NCBI GenBank assembly: GCA_934364795.1
Contig: CAKRMK010000006.1
Location: 1 to 64,000, forward strand
Direction: 5' to 3'
Length of the DNA stretch: 64,000 bases
Origin: an uncultured Blautia sp.
Lineage (GTDB): Bacteria > Bacillota > Clostridia > Lachnospirales > Lachnospiraceae
Positions within the stretch are counted from its first letter, which is position 1. Every line of letters starts with the position of its first letter. The notes beneath the pieces were generated by a model, which was not told the DNA's origin, did not search any database, and saw nothing but the letters and a program-made list of their open reading frames with translations. Shown in pieces: positions 14,726 to 24,638 of this stretch. Made by a program: the position numbers and the translations under genes.

Positions 14726-17161
14726 ATGAATTTCGGACATTTTGATGATGATAATAAAGAGTATGTTATTACCACCCCAGATACTCCCCTGCCCTGGATC
14801 AACTACCTTGGCTCCCAGGATTTCTTTTCACTGGTTTCCAACACCTGCGGCGGCTACAGCTTCTATAAAGATGCGAAGCTGCTTCGAATCACCCGCTACC
14901 GCTACAACAATATCCCGGCAGATTCCAATGGAAAATACTACTATATCAAAGACGGGGATGTAATCTGGAACCCAGGCTTCATGCCTACCCGCACACCTCT
15001 GGATGCTTACCAGTGCCGCCACGGTCTTGGTTACAGCCGTTTCCACGGTGAAAAGAACGGTCTTTGTGCAGACCTTCTTGCTTTTGTTCCTGTGGATACT
15101 TCCTGCGAGATCAATAAGCTCACTTTAAGAAATACATCTGACACTGCAAAAGAAATTTCACTTTTCTCTTATGTGGAATTCTGTCTGTGGAATGCAGTAG
15201 ACGATATGACTAACTACCAGCGAAATTTAAGCACCGGCGAAGTAGAAATCATTGGAAGTACCATTTATCACAAAACAGAATACCGGGAGCGCCGTAACCA
15301 CTACAGCTTCTTTACTGTAAATGCCCCTGTTGACGGCTTTGACACCAGCCGGGATGAGTTTCTTGGACTTGGCCGTGGCAACCACAATCCGGCTGTTGTA
15401 GAAGAAGGCAAAAGCCACAATTCCGTAGCCAGCGGATGGTACCCAATTGCCAGCCAGCAGATCAACCTTTCCCTTGCACCTGACGAGGAAAAAGAATTTA
15501 TTTTCATCCTTGGCTACTGTGAAAATCCAAAGGATGACAAATGGGAAGCATTAAATGTAATCAAAAAAGCACCTGCACAGAAAATTATGGAAAAATTTGC
15601 CACCTCAGCGCAGGTAAACGAAGCCTTTGCCACTTTGAATGCTTACTGGGATGACCTTCTTTCCCGCTATCATGTAGAAAGCCAGGATCCTCATGTAAAC
15701 CGTATGGCAAACATCTGGAACCAGTATCAGTGTATGGTAACTTTCAACATGTCACGTTCTGCTTCTTACTATGAATCCGGAACAGGCCGTGGAATGGGAT
15801 TTCGTGATTCCTGCCAGGACCTTCTTGGATTTGTACATCTGATTCCGGAGCGGGCAAGAGAAAGAATCCTGGATATTGCAGCCACCCAGTTTGAAGACGG
15901 AAGTGCTTACCATCAGTACCAGCCACTTACCAAACAGGGAAATCTGGATATCGGAAGTGGATTTAACGACGATCCATTATGGCTGATTGCAGCAACTGCT
16001 GCCTACCTGAAAGAAACCGGAGATTACTCCATATTAGATGAGATGGTTGCTTTTGACTGCCATATAGAAAAAGCAGCTCCTCTTTTTGAGCATCTGCGCC
16101 GTTCCTTTGAATACAGCCGCACCCACCTTGGACCTCATAAGCTTCCGCTGATCGGACGTGCTGACTGGAATGACTGTCTGAATCTGAACTGTTTCTCCAG
16201 TGAGCCAGGCGAATCCTTCCAGACCACTGGTCCATCTGAGGGACCTGTTGCAGAATCTGTATTTATTGCGGGCATGTATGTAAAATATGGCAATGAATTT
16301 GCAGAAATCTGCCGGCGTGTTGGAAATGAAAAAGAAGCTGCTATCACCCAGAAGGCAGTGGATGAAATGTACCAGGCAGTGCTTGATGCAGGCTGGGACG
16401 GGGAATGGTTCCTGCGCGCCTACGATGCCTCCTCCCAAAAAGTAGGCTCCCATGAATGTGAAGAGGGACAGATTTTCATTGAGCCACAGGGCTTTTGTAT
16501 CATTGCCGGAATCGGCGTAAAAGAAGGTCTTGCCAAAAAAGCTCTTGATTCCGTAAAAGAGCGTCTGGACACCAAATATGGTATTATGCTTCACCAGCCG
16601 GCTTATACCAGATATTATCTGAACCTTGGTGAAATTTCTTCCTATCCGCCAGGATACAAGGAAAACGCAGGAATTTTCTGTCACAACAATCCATGGATTT
16701 CCATTGCCGAAACCGTTATCGGAAGAGGAAACCGTGCTTTCGAAATTTACAAAAAGACCTGCCCGTCCTACATCGAAAACATCAGCGAAATCCACAGAAC
16801 AGAGCCTTATGTTTATTCCCAGATGATTGCAGGCCGTGATGCTGCCCGCCACGGAGAAGCAAAAAACAGCTGGCTTACCGGAACTGCTGCCTGGACTTTC
16901 GTAAACCTTTCCCAGGCAATCCTGGGTGTGCAGCCTACCTATGACGGTCTTTCCATTAATCCGTGTATCCCGGAAGGTTTCGGCGATTTTACCCTTACCC
17001 GCAGATTCCGTGGTGCAACCTATTACTTCGATGTAAAAAATCCGGATAATGTAGAAAAAGGTGTGGCATATCTGGAAGTAGATGGAAAGCAGGTAGATGG
17101 TAATGTGGTTCCTGTAGAAGACGGTAAAAAAGAATATCATGTAATTGTATATATGGCATAA
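14726..17161 (+). CDS. Cellobiose phosphorylase, GH94
   Basis: This cytoplasmic enzyme splits cellobiose with phosphate into glucose 1-phosphate and glucose, saving one ATP per disaccharide. At 811 residues it matches the length of clostridial cellobiose phosphorylases. The N-terminus ([20 protein letters not shown], then WINYLGS) and the barrel motifs [12 protein letters not shown] and HQPAYTRYY are typical of the GH94 cellobiose group. The likely catalytic acid is Asp480 in RADWNDCLN. Other GH94 specificities (laminaribiose, cellodextrin) are possible but less likely from N-terminal sequence and length. It is divergent from the LacI-controlled sugar importer, so uptake and phosphorolysis form one pathway. 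The ribosome site AAGGAGG lies 7 bp from the ATG. Confidence 0.92.
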   Translation: MNFGHFDDDNKEYVITTPDTPLPWINYLGSQDFFSLVSNTCGGYSFYKDAKLLRITRYRYNNIPADSNGKYYYIKDGDVIWNPGFMPTRTPLDAYQCRHGLGYSRFHGEKNGLCADLLAFVPVDTSCEINKLTLRNTSDTAKEISLFSYVEFCLWNAVDDMTNYQRNLSTGEVEIIGSTIYHKTEYRERRNHYSFFTVNAPVDGFDTSRDEFLGLGRGNHNPAVVEEGKSHNSVASGWYPIASQQINLSLAPDEEKEFIFILGYCENPKDDKWEALNVIKKAPAQKIMEKFATSAQVNEAFATLNAYWDDLLSRYHVESQDPHVNRMANIWNQYQCMVTFNMSRSASYYESGTGRGMGFRDSCQDLLGFVHLIPERARERILDIAATQFEDGSAYHQYQPLTKQGNLDIGSGFNDDPLWLIAATAAYLKETGDYSILDEMVAFDCHIEKAAPLFEHLRRSFEYSRTHLGPHKLPLIGRADWNDCLNLNCFSSEPGESFQTTGPSEGPVAESVFIAGMYVKYGNEFAEICRRVGNEKEAAITQKAVDEMYQAVLDAGWDGEWFLRAYDASSQKVGSHECEEGQIFIEPQGFCIIAGIGVKEGLAKKALDSVKERLDTKYGIMLHQPAYTRYYLNLGEISSYPPGYKENAGIFCHNNPWISIAETVIGRGNRAFEIYKKTCPSYIENISEIHRTEPYVYSQMIAGRDAARHGEAKNSWLTGTAAWTFVNLSQAILGVQPTYDGLSINPCIPEGFGDFTLTRRFRGATYYFDVKNPDNVEKGVAYLEVDGKQVDGNVVPVEDGKKEYHVIVYMA

Positions 17162-17190
17162 TTGCTTAATTCCCTAAAGCCAGCCCTCCA

Positions 17191-17258
17191 AAAAAGATCC
17201 CTTTCCATATTGTTTTTGATTTCTGACAGAATAAAAAACAATATGAAAGGGATCTTTT
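17191..17258 (+). terminator. Bidirectional terminator between phosphorylase and MATE genes
   Basis: A stem of about 26 bp (17191-17217 with 17233-17258) with a single-base bulge has A/T tracts at both ends. It serves the converging phosphorylase and MATE genes. Confidence 0.9.
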
Positions 17259-17306
17259 TATTGGAATATTTTTCAAATATGCCCTAAAGCCTGTTTAAAA
17301 AATGCT

Positions 17307-18677
17307 CTATTTTTCATAAAGAGGATGGATCTCTTTTTTATAAGCATAACGAATAAAAATAAAACAAATGACTCCGGAGAACACTTCTGCAATAGGAAAC
17401 GCCCACCAGCAGGCGCCAAGTCCGCCTACCTTTGCCAGAATATATGCAGCCGGAAGCAGCACAAAAAGCTGACGAAGTACAGATACCGCAAGACTTAAAA
17501 ATCCATGTCCAAGAGCCTGGAACACAGAGGATGCCACAACCGAAAATCCGGCAATCAGAAAGCTGAGGCTGATGGTGCGAAGTGCCGGGATTCCAATTTC
17601 CAGCATGGCACCTGACGCACTGAAAATTCCAAGAAGATTTCCCGGGAACAGCTGGAACACCACAAAGCCAGCCAGCATAATGCATACACCGTAAATAATA
17701 CTAAGCTTAATTGCTTTCGTAATACGTTTCGGCTTTCTCGCACCGTAATTGTAGGCCACAATAGGAACCATTCCATTGTTCAGTCCAAATACCGGCATAA
17801 AAATAAAGCTCTGAAGTTTGAAATATACCCCAAATACGGCAGTGGCAGTGGATGTAAATCCCATCAGGATCTTATTCATTCCAAATGTCATTACAGATCC
17901 CACAGATGCCATAATAATAGACGGAAATCCAACACTGTAAATATTTCGGATCACTTCCCCGTTTAATTTATATTTCACAAGGGAAATATGCAGTTCTTTA
18001 TTCAGCTTCATATTCATGATCACGCCGGCAACTGCAGCAATGATCTGTCCTGTAACTGTGGCAAGAGCTGCTCCTGTAACTTCCATTCTGGGGAAGCCAA
18101 GCAGACCAAAAATCATGATCGGATCCAGAATAATATTGATTACAGCGCCAAGGAGCTGGGTTGCCATGGAATAAATTGTTTTCCCGGTAGACTGCAACAA
18201 TTTTTCCGCACAAAGCTGGATAAAAAGTCCAAACGACATAATACCGATCACTCTGACATACTCTATTCCATAAGTAATGATCTGGGAATCAGCGGTCTGC
18301 ACCCTGAAAAATGCCGGAGCAAACAGCCCGCAAACCAACGCAAATCCAATAAAGCTGAAAATAGCAAGATAAATACCATTGTTCGCCGCACTGTTGGCAT
18401 ATTCTTTTTTCTTCTCTCCCAGTGACCTGGATACCAGTGCATTAATACCTACGCCGGTTCCTGTTCCCACTGCGATCATAAGATTCTGCACCGGAAACGC
18501 AAGTGACACTGCGGTTAATGCATTTTCACTTAATTTAGCAACAAACATACTGTCCACAATATTGTACAATGCCTGGACAAGCATGGAAATCATCATAGGT
18601 ATCGACATGGAAAGCAACAGCTTCCCAACCGGCATAACACCCATTTTATTTTCCTGAACTTCTACTTCTTTTCCCAA
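17307..18677 (-). CDS. MATE-family multidrug/cation exporter
   Basis: The protein has about twelve hydrophobic helices and two MATE repeats, with the family pattern MPVGKLLLSMSIPMMISMLV at the start and ALYNIVDSMFVAKLS in the first helix pair. MATE proteins expel drugs or metabolites with Na+ or H+ exchange. The frame is open back to an ATG at 18737, but the only good ribosome site (AAAGGAG) lies 8-9 bp before a TTG at 18677, giving 456 residues, the usual MATE length. I therefore chose TTG. Upstream (18678-18974) is the promoter region shared with the divergent mutarotase-like gene; I see no gene in it. The substrate is unknown. Confidence 0.9.
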   Translation of the reverse strand: MGKEVEVQENKMGVMPVGKLLLSMSIPMMISMLVQALYNIVDSMFVAKLSENALTAVSLAFPVQNLMIAVGTGTGVGINALVSRSLGEKKKEYANSAANNGIYLAIFSFIGFALVCGLFAPAFFRVQTADSQIITYGIEYVRVIGIMSFGLFIQLCAEKLLQSTGKTIYSMATQLLGAVINIILDPIMIFGLLGFPRMEVTGAALATVTGQIIAAVAGVIMNMKLNKELHISLVKYKLNGEVIRNIYSVGFPSIIMASVGSVMTFGMNKILMGFTSTATAVFGVYFKLQSFIFMPVFGLNNGMVPIVAYNYGARKPKRITKAIKLSIIYGVCIMLAGFVVFQLFPGNLLGIFSASGAMLEIGIPALRTISLSFLIAGFSVVASSVFQALGHGFLSLAVSVLRQLFVLLPAAYILAKVGGLGACWWAFPIAEVFSGVICFIFIRYAYKKEIHPLYEK

Positions 18678-18974
18678 AAAATGTACTCTCCTTTCCAATT
18701 TCAAAATGTTACTGTTTACTTCGTTCAAGCAAAACACTTCGCAAAATGTTACCTGTAAACAATAACTTCAAAGTCTCCTCTTAAGTTTTCTCTTCCAAAA
18801 GACCAGTTCTCTTATTGTATATAAGTCTGTAGTATATGTCAATATAAGGTACTGGAATATTGTAGAAAAATATGGTATTCTTTCTGTAAGCGTGTTTAAA
18901 ACACTTTAAAAGCCGGCATATTTTTCGTTATGTCTGCGAAATGGTTTACAATTTGGAATCGGAGGGATTTTCTT

Positions 18975-19628
18975 ATGGAAAGACATAGCTTTGCAATGGA
19001 AGTAAAAGAAGGTAAAATGAACGATTACCGCAGAAAATTAGGGGAAATCTGGCAGGATCTTACCACATTTCTTGATCAGGAAAAGGTACATAATTTCAGT
19101 ATCTGGAACTGCAGTTCCCTGATTTTCGGATATTACGAAACTGACGAAAACATCGAATTTTCGGAAGAAAAAAAGGCACAGATTCAGGCTCTTACAGCCA
19201 GGATTGAAGATACCTTCACCTGGATTTCCACCCCTGGCGAAAATATGCGCCTGATGTATCATAATTTCGGAGTTGTCCGTGAAAACAAAGAGCTGATCCG
19301 CCACAGAATGTTTATGACCAGATTAAAACCTGGCTGTGAAGAAGAATACAAAGCAAGACATGACAGACTGGTTGCTGCAAGAGAGGGCAAAATTGATCCG
19401 GGACCTGACAGCAATTTCAGCATCTGGAGTGCAGGCGGATATATTTTCGGATATGACGAAATCGACACCACCATGGAGGTGCAGGAAACACCAGAAGCCC
19501 ATGAAGCTACTGTTGCATGGGAAACACGCCAGCTTGGCATTATGGACTGGATTACAAATGACTGTGACTGGCTCACAGGAGAGTATCATCCTGCCAGCGT
19601 AAGACTTGCATGGCATATGGGTAAATAA
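18975..19628 (+). CDS. Tandem L-rhamnose mutarotase-like protein
   Basis: The 217-residue protein holds two copies of a roughly 100-residue RhaM/DUF718 ferredoxin-like domain. The first copy begins RHSFAMEVKEGKMNDYRRK and contains FSIWNCSSLIFGYYE. The second begins RHRMFMTRLKPGCEEEYKAR and contains FSIWSAGGYIFGYDE. Normal RhaM is a single domain of about 104 residues that dimerises and interconverts rhamnose anomers, so this looks like a fused dimer. No rhamnose genes lie nearby, so the sugar is unknown. GGAGGG lies 8 bp before the ATG; an upstream in-frame ATG at 18930 has no ribosome site. Divergent from the MATE gene. Confidence 0.8.
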   Translation: MERHSFAMEVKEGKMNDYRRKLGEIWQDLTTFLDQEKVHNFSIWNCSSLIFGYYETDENIEFSEEKKAQIQALTARIEDTFTWISTPGENMRLMYHNFGVVRENKELIRHRMFMTRLKPGCEEEYKARHDRLVAAREGKIDPGPDSNFSIWSAGGYIFGYDEIDTTMEVQETPEAHEATVAWETRQLGIMDWITNDCDWLTGEYHPASVRLAWHMGK

Positions 19629-19639
19629 ATTGCGGATTA

Positions 19640-19678
19640 GGATGCCAGAATGTTGGTTCATACCTCATTTTGGCATCC
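19640..19678. terminator. Stem-loop between the mutarotase-like gene and selA
   Basis: A 13-bp stem with one G-U pair (19640-19652 with 19666-19678) lies 11 bp past the mutarotase stop and between convergent genes. It lacks a strong T run, so termination is likely but not certain. A run of eight G residues follows at 19705-19712. Confidence 0.45.
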
Positions 19679-19725
19679 GATTCAATATAAAAAAGATCCT
19701 GTCAGGGGGGGGCTTAGAGCCTGCT

Positions 19726-21177
19726 CTATCTCTCCTCTGTACAGAAAATTTTTTCCAGAATTTCCATTTCTCCCGGCAATATGGTTCTCATTTCCAGATA
19801 AACCCAGTCATCCTGAATATGCCCGATCACCGGCACTTCCATCTGGCGCAGCCTTTCACTGATCTTTTGTGCTGGGATTTTATTTCCTTTTCGCCCTTTT
19901 ATTCTTAAAGCCACCCCAGGCAAAGTTCTTCCAGAGCCAGATCCTCCACCTGCCACATTTTCAGTTTTCACAAGCTGAAATTCCAGGCTCTTACTGCCGG
20001 CACCTTTTGCCACATTAAGAAGCTTCTCTCCCATCTGCCACAATTGTTCCTCGCTGCGGTTCACCATCTCGTACAAAGGGATTTTCTTTAAAATGTCTTT
20101 TTTCCTCAGATAGATTTCAAGAATTTTATCTAATGCTGCAGCTGTAAATTTATCTATCCGTACTGCACGCATAAGAGGATGAGCAGAAATCTTCTGGATC
20201 AGTTCTTTTTTCCCTGCCAGAATCCCGGCCTGAGGGCCTCCAAGGAGTTTATCTCCGCTAAAGCAGACTACATCCACTCCTTTTTTCAGGAATTCATCCA
20301 CTGCACTCTCACAGTCAAAACCGTATTTCTCCATCTCCTTCAGGCATCCGCTTCCAAGGTCCGCCAGAAGAAAAAGTCCTCTGTTATGTGCAAGTTCAGC
20401 CAGCTCTTCTATGCCAGCCTCATGAGTAAATCCGGTGATCTGATAATTACTGGTGTGCACCTTTAAAATAGCAGCTGTATTTTCAGTAATGGCATTTTCG
20501 TAATCTGCAAGGTAAGTGCGGTTGGTGGTTCCCACTTCTGTAAGAATGGTCCCGCTTTGAAGGCATACATCCGGAATCCGGAATTTCCCGCCGATTTCCA
20601 CCAGTTCTCCCCGGGAAACAATCGTCTCCTGGCCAGAAGTAAGAGCAGAAAGCATAACAAGCACAGCTGCAGCATTGTTATTTACGGCAATTGCCGCCTC
20701 TGCGCCAATCAGTCTGCACAGCTTTCCGGAAAAATGATCATATCTGCTGCCCCGCTTTCCATCCCCAAGATCCAATTCCAGATTGGAATATCCTGTCATC
20801 AAAGGCAGCAGTTCCTGCACCAGCTCTCCCCCAAGAGGCGCTCTTCCAAGATTGGTATGAAGAATTACACCTGTGGCATTAATCACATGCTGCATGCCCT
20901 CCCGGTTCTCTTTTGTCAAAAGCTTCTGCATCTGATCATACATTGCTTCCATTCCCATTGAAGGAATCTTTTCTGACCCGCCAAAAAGGCTGTTCTCCGG
21001 CAATGTTTTATCCTTTTGCATACTTTTATTTATTCTTGTCCGAAATTCATGCTGCACTTTTCTTGCAGCATATTTCACCTGCTCATATCCATAACGTTCT
21101 ATAAGCATCTGCACAGCTTCATCCTGCAATACTTTGTCCATTTTGGGGATTTTTGAAAACAGACTGTTTTCATTCAT
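19726..21177 (-). CDS. selA: L-seryl-tRNA(Sec) selenium transferase
   Basis: SelA is a PLP enzyme that turns seryl-tRNA(Sec) into selenocysteinyl-tRNA with selenophosphate. The 483 residues span the whole family, with N-terminal helices, INATGVILHTNLGRAPL near residue 100, and the PLP lysine Lys310 in CFSGDKLLGGPQAG. A glycine-rich stretch (NVAGGGSGSGRTLPG) precedes the C-terminal domain. The start overlaps the end of uup by 8 bp, so the two are co-translated. The usual partners selB, selD and tRNA-Sec are not next to it: the minus strand past the stop holds only 97 bp before the convergent mutarotase gene. They may be elsewhere in the genome. Confidence 0.95.
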   Translation of the reverse strand: MNENSLFSKIPKMDKVLQDEAVQMLIERYGYEQVKYAARKVQHEFRTRINKSMQKDKTLPENSLFGGSEKIPSMGMEAMYDQMQKLLTKENREGMQHVINATGVILHTNLGRAPLGGELVQELLPLMTGYSNLELDLGDGKRGSRYDHFSGKLCRLIGAEAAIAVNNNAAAVLVMLSALTSGQETIVSRGELVEIGGKFRIPDVCLQSGTILTEVGTTNRTYLADYENAITENTAAILKVHTSNYQITGFTHEAGIEELAELAHNRGLFLLADLGSGCLKEMEKYGFDCESAVDEFLKKGVDVVCFSGDKLLGGPQAGILAGKKELIQKISAHPLMRAVRIDKFTAAALDKILEIYLRKKDILKKIPLYEMVNRSEEQLWQMGEKLLNVAKGAGSKSLEFQLVKTENVAGGGSGSGRTLPGVALRIKGRKGNKIPAQKISERLRQMEVPVIGHIQDDWVYLEMRTILPGEMEILEKIFCTEER

Positions 21178-23005
21178 TCTTCTGTGCCTCTATTTTTTCT
21201 GCCAGATCATTTAAGTATACCCAGCGATCCATTTTTTCTTCCAGCTGTTTTTCTGCTTCTTCTTTTTTTGCCATAAGCTCACGGAGCTTCACTGAATTGG
21301 TGGCGTTTGCCATAATATCATTTTCCAGTGTGGCGATCAGATCCTCCAGCTTTTCGATATCATCATCAATGGTTTCATATTCCCGTTCCTCTTTATAGGA
21401 AAATTTCAGCTTTTGAGGACGGTTCTGCCCCTGTTTCCAATCTTTCCGGGTATTTTTCTTCTTTTCTTCCTCTGAATCTGAAGAGACAGCATTTCCGGAA
21501 TTTCCCATTGTCACACTCTCTGTCCTGTGAGCCCTTGCCTGCACATAATCCGTATATCCGCCTTCATACTGTGTCAGTTTTCCATTTCCCTCAAAAGCAA
21601 AAATGCGGTCCACCACATCGTCAAGAAAATAACGGTCATGAGATACTGTAATCACAATTCCCGCGAAAGAGGACAGATAATCTTCCAGAATGGTCAGAGT
21701 AGGAATATCCAGATCATTGCTTGGCTCATCCAGAAGAAGCACATTCGGCGCTTCCATCAGAACCTTCAGCAGATACAGACGCCTTTTCTCTCCACCTGAC
21801 AGCTTGGCTACAGGAGTATACTGCATAGCAGAGTCAAAAAGGAATCGTTCCAGCATCATGGATGCGCTGATTCTTCCATCTCTTGTAGGAATAAACTCTG
21901 CCACATCCCGGATATAATCAATTACTCTCTGGTTTCCATCCATATCCGGAACTTCCTGGGCAAAATAACCGATCTTAATCGTCTCTCCAAGCTCCACATT
22001 CCCGCTATCTGGCTGGATCATTCCATCAATAATACGGATCAGGGTAGATTTTCCGCAGCCATTTGGACCAATGATTCCAAGTCTCTGGTTACGAAGCACA
22101 ATGTAGTTAAAATCATCCAGGATTACTTTATCTCCATAACTTTTTGACACATGATGAAGCTCTATGGTCTTCTTTCCCATTCTGGTTTCCACAGAATCCA
22201 TCTGAACATCCAGATCCTGGGTAGGGGCTTTTCCATTTTTCAGTGCCTCCAGACGTTCCAGCCTTGCCCTTTGCTTGGTGCTTCTTGCCCGGCAGCCTCT
22301 TTTTGCCCATTCCAGCTCCATGCGTAAAACACTTTGCCGCTTTCTTTCTGAAGCCAGCTCCATTTCTTCTCTTTGCGCCTTCAGCTCCAGAAATCCAGAA
22401 TAGTTCGCCTCATAAGAATAAATTTTCCCATGACTGATCTCCAGAATCTTATTGGTTACTTTGTCAAGGAAATAACGGTCATGAGTAACCATGATCACAA
22501 CGCCCTTAAAACGGTTCAGATAATCCTCCAGCCAGGTCACCATCTCATTGTCCAGGTGGTTGGTAGGCTCATCCAGAATCAGTACATCTGAAGGATTTAC
22601 AAGCGTCCTTGCAAGAGCCACTCTTTTTTTCTGTCCACCGGAAAGATGCCTTATCAGCTCTTCATGCTCTGTGATTCCCAGTTTATTCAGAATGTTTCTT
22701 GCCTCGCTCTGGGTACTCCAGTCCTTTTGCCACTTTCCATCTGCTACATAATCCTGCACAATGGCATCCTCTGGAAAATCCGGCATCTGGGGCAGATAGG
22801 TGATCCGAAGGCCATTCTGGGAAATCACCTGGCCTTCATCTGTCTCTTCCACTCCGGCAATAATCTTTAAAAGAGTACTTTTTCCAGTTCCATTGATTCC
22901 GATAATCCCGATTTTATCCCCATCATGGATTCCACAGGAAATATCATCAAAAATCTTTTTGTCTCCAAAAATCTTACTTACATGTTCTATATTCAGTACA
23001 TTCAT
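21170..23005 (-). CDS. uup: ABC-F ATPase, Uup type
   Basis: This soluble 611-residue protein has two full ABC cassettes: Walker A GINGTGKST and GPNGCGKST, signatures LSGGQ and LSGGE, Walker B LILDEPTNHLD and LLLDEPSNDLD. After the second cassette come a polar Ser/Glu/Lys linker and a C-terminal coiled coil (about residues 545-605, EKLEDLIATLENDI) as in Uup, which binds DNA and ribosomes. The inter-cassette arm (ELEWAKRGCRARSTKQRAR) matches the Uup/EttA type. It overlaps selA by 8 bp downstream and lies 65 bp after a MATE gene. A weak hairpin (23033-23040 with 23060-23067) in that gap may reduce read-through. Confidence 0.9.
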   Translation of the reverse strand: MNVLNIEHVSKIFGDKKIFDDISCGIHDGDKIGIIGINGTGKSTLLKIIAGVEETDEGQVISQNGLRITYLPQMPDFPEDAIVQDYVADGKWQKDWSTQSEARNILNKLGITEHEELIRHLSGGQKKRVALARTLVNPSDVLILDEPTNHLDNEMVTWLEDYLNRFKGVVIMVTHDRYFLDKVTNKILEISHGKIYSYEANYSGFLELKAQREEMELASERKRQSVLRMELEWAKRGCRARSTKQRARLERLEALKNGKAPTQDLDVQMDSVETRMGKKTIELHHVSKSYGDKVILDDFNYIVLRNQRLGIIGPNGCGKSTLIRIIDGMIQPDSGNVELGETIKIGYFAQEVPDMDGNQRVIDYIRDVAEFIPTRDGRISASMMLERFLFDSAMQYTPVAKLSGGEKRRLYLLKVLMEAPNVLLLDEPSNDLDIPTLTILEDYLSSFAGIVITVSHDRYFLDDVVDRIFAFEGNGKLTQYEGGYTDYVQARAHRTESVTMGNSGNAVSSDSEEEKKKNTRKDWKQGQNRPQKLKFSYKEEREYETIDDDIEKLEDLIATLENDIMANATNSVKLRELMAKKEEAEKQLEEKMDRWVYLNDLAEKIEAQKNE

Positions 23006-23070
23006 TTAATTTTTCTGCTCCTCTGTCATGGAGCTTTGGGACTTCTTCTGTCATCATGCCCCAAAGCCTT

Positions 23071-24444
23071 TTAACCTTTTATTTTTTTGCCGCCCTTCTC
23101 AAATCCGTGAAGCCAGTCTGATTTCAGATAAAAAATCAGAAACAGAATAGAACTAAGGGACCAGGTCAGCGGATATGCCCAGAACACAGTCTGGATCACC
23201 GGATGGATCCTTACTGCAATTGTAATATAGGTAACACGGATCACGCACCAGCATGCCAGCATAACAAACATGGGAACTGTGGCTTTTCCCGCGCCTCGCA
23301 TAAGTCCTGCAATACAATGAGAAAATGCCAGCAAAAAGTAAAACAGAGTAATAACATGTGCTTCTCTCACTCCGTATTCCACAACCCCGGGATCGCTGTT
23401 AAAAGCTGCAATCAGCACAGGACTTGCAAAATATACAATAATTCCCACAACCTCTGCCATAGAAATACTGCAGATGATTCCAATACGCGCTCCCTTTTTG
23501 GCACGGTCATATTTCTTCGCCCCAAGGTTCTGACTGATAAAGGTAGTCAGTCCCATAGAAAAACAGGTAATTGGCAAAAAGCCAAATCCCTCGATCTTGG
23601 AATAGGCACCACAGCCAGCCACTGCCAGCTTTCCAAAGCTGTTGATATTTGACTGCACTACCACATTGGCAATGGCAATCACAGAGTTCTGCACACCAGC
23701 CGGAAGACCGTTAGATACAATCTGTTTCAGCATATAAGGGTCCACATGGATTTCCCGAAGGGAAACTGTATATTCCGCAGGACTTTTTTTCATCAGGCGG
23801 TAAAGGCAGAGAAATGCACTGACAAACTGTGCAATAATGGTTGCAAGTGCAGCTCCTTCCACACCCATTCCCAAAGTGCCTACAAAAAGCAGGTCCATAG
23901 ATACATTTAATATTGATGAGAAAATCAGATAATACAATGGATGGCGGCTGTCTCCCACTGCCTGCATAATTCCCACAAAGTTATTATACAAAACCAGTCC
24001 CAGTGATCCCAGTGAAAACACCTGGAAATACAAAGTGGACTTGGGCAGGATATCTGCTGGTGTCTTCATTAAGATCAGGATCTTCGGTGCCAGGATTACC
24101 CCTGAAACAGTAAGAATCAGGCCGCACAGAATACCAAATGCTACAGAAGTGTGGATTGCCTTATGCAGCTCCTTTTGCTGCCTTGCTCCGAAATACCGGG
24201 CAATAATGACACCTCCGCCCATAGCAAGACCCTGAAAAAATCCTACCAGTAAAAAAGTAAGACTGCCGGATGAACTTACTGCAGCCAGGGCATCACTGCC
24301 CAGAAAGTTTCCCACGATCAGGGAATCTGCCGTGTTATAAAGCTGCTGAAACAGATTTCCCAGAAAAAGTGGAAATGCAAACCCCATCAGCTTTTTCCAG
24401 ATAGATCCCTCTGTCAGCAGGTTTTTGTCTTGTGTATGATTCAT
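23071..24444 (-). CDS. MATE-family exporter
   Basis: A 457-residue, twelve-helix MATE protein, different from the one at 17.3 kb. It starts with the typical ILTEGSIWKKL-like segment (NLLTEGSIWKKLMGFAFPLF) and has the motif QQLYNTADSLIVGNFLG in helix 2. It ends with a basic tail (FEKGGKKIKG). The likely role is Na+- or H+-coupled export of drugs or metabolites; the substrate is unknown. It is first in a probable three-gene transcript with uup and selA. The start is preceded by GGAGGGG. Confidence 0.9.
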   Translation of the reverse strand: MNHTQDKNLLTEGSIWKKLMGFAFPLFLGNLFQQLYNTADSLIVGNFLGSDALAAVSSSGSLTFLLVGFFQGLAMGGGVIIARYFGARQQKELHKAIHTSVAFGILCGLILTVSGVILAPKILILMKTPADILPKSTLYFQVFSLGSLGLVLYNNFVGIMQAVGDSRHPLYYLIFSSILNVSMDLLFVGTLGMGVEGAALATIIAQFVSAFLCLYRLMKKSPAEYTVSLREIHVDPYMLKQIVSNGLPAGVQNSVIAIANVVVQSNINSFGKLAVAGCGAYSKIEGFGFLPITCFSMGLTTFISQNLGAKKYDRAKKGARIGIICSISMAEVVGIIVYFASPVLIAAFNSDPGVVEYGVREAHVITLFYFLLAFSHCIAGLMRGAGKATVPMFVMLACWCVIRVTYITIAVRIHPVIQTVFWAYPLTWSLSSILFLIFYLKSDWLHGFEKGGKKIKG

Positions 24445-24638
24445 TTTTCCCCTCCATTAATCCATCTGCTTCCTATGCAAAATGGATTCATTGTTCTTTC
24501 CAGCTGCAAGCAAAGCAGTAACCGATACCTTTTATCCTATCATAACCGCCTTTCTTTTTCAATTGCAAAAGGATGTATTTCGTGTATAATGAAAGATAGT
24601 ATAAACGATTATCTGTAAACTTTAAGGAGGGCATATTT

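Noticed and set aside
16034-17140. Long open frame antisense to cellobiose phosphorylase
   Set aside because: It lies wholly inside a strongly supported gene, has no ribosome site or recognisable domain, and its composition is that of an antisense shadow.
19705-19712. Run of eight G residues as a possible frameshift site truncating selA
   Set aside because: It lies outside selA, 14 bp past its stop, and SelA already has its full length and C-terminal domain.
24470-24482. 13-bp sequence TTCCTATGCAAAA also present in inverted form at 33737-33749
   Set aside because: Many random 13-mer matches are expected within 64 kb on two strands, and the flanks do not match.
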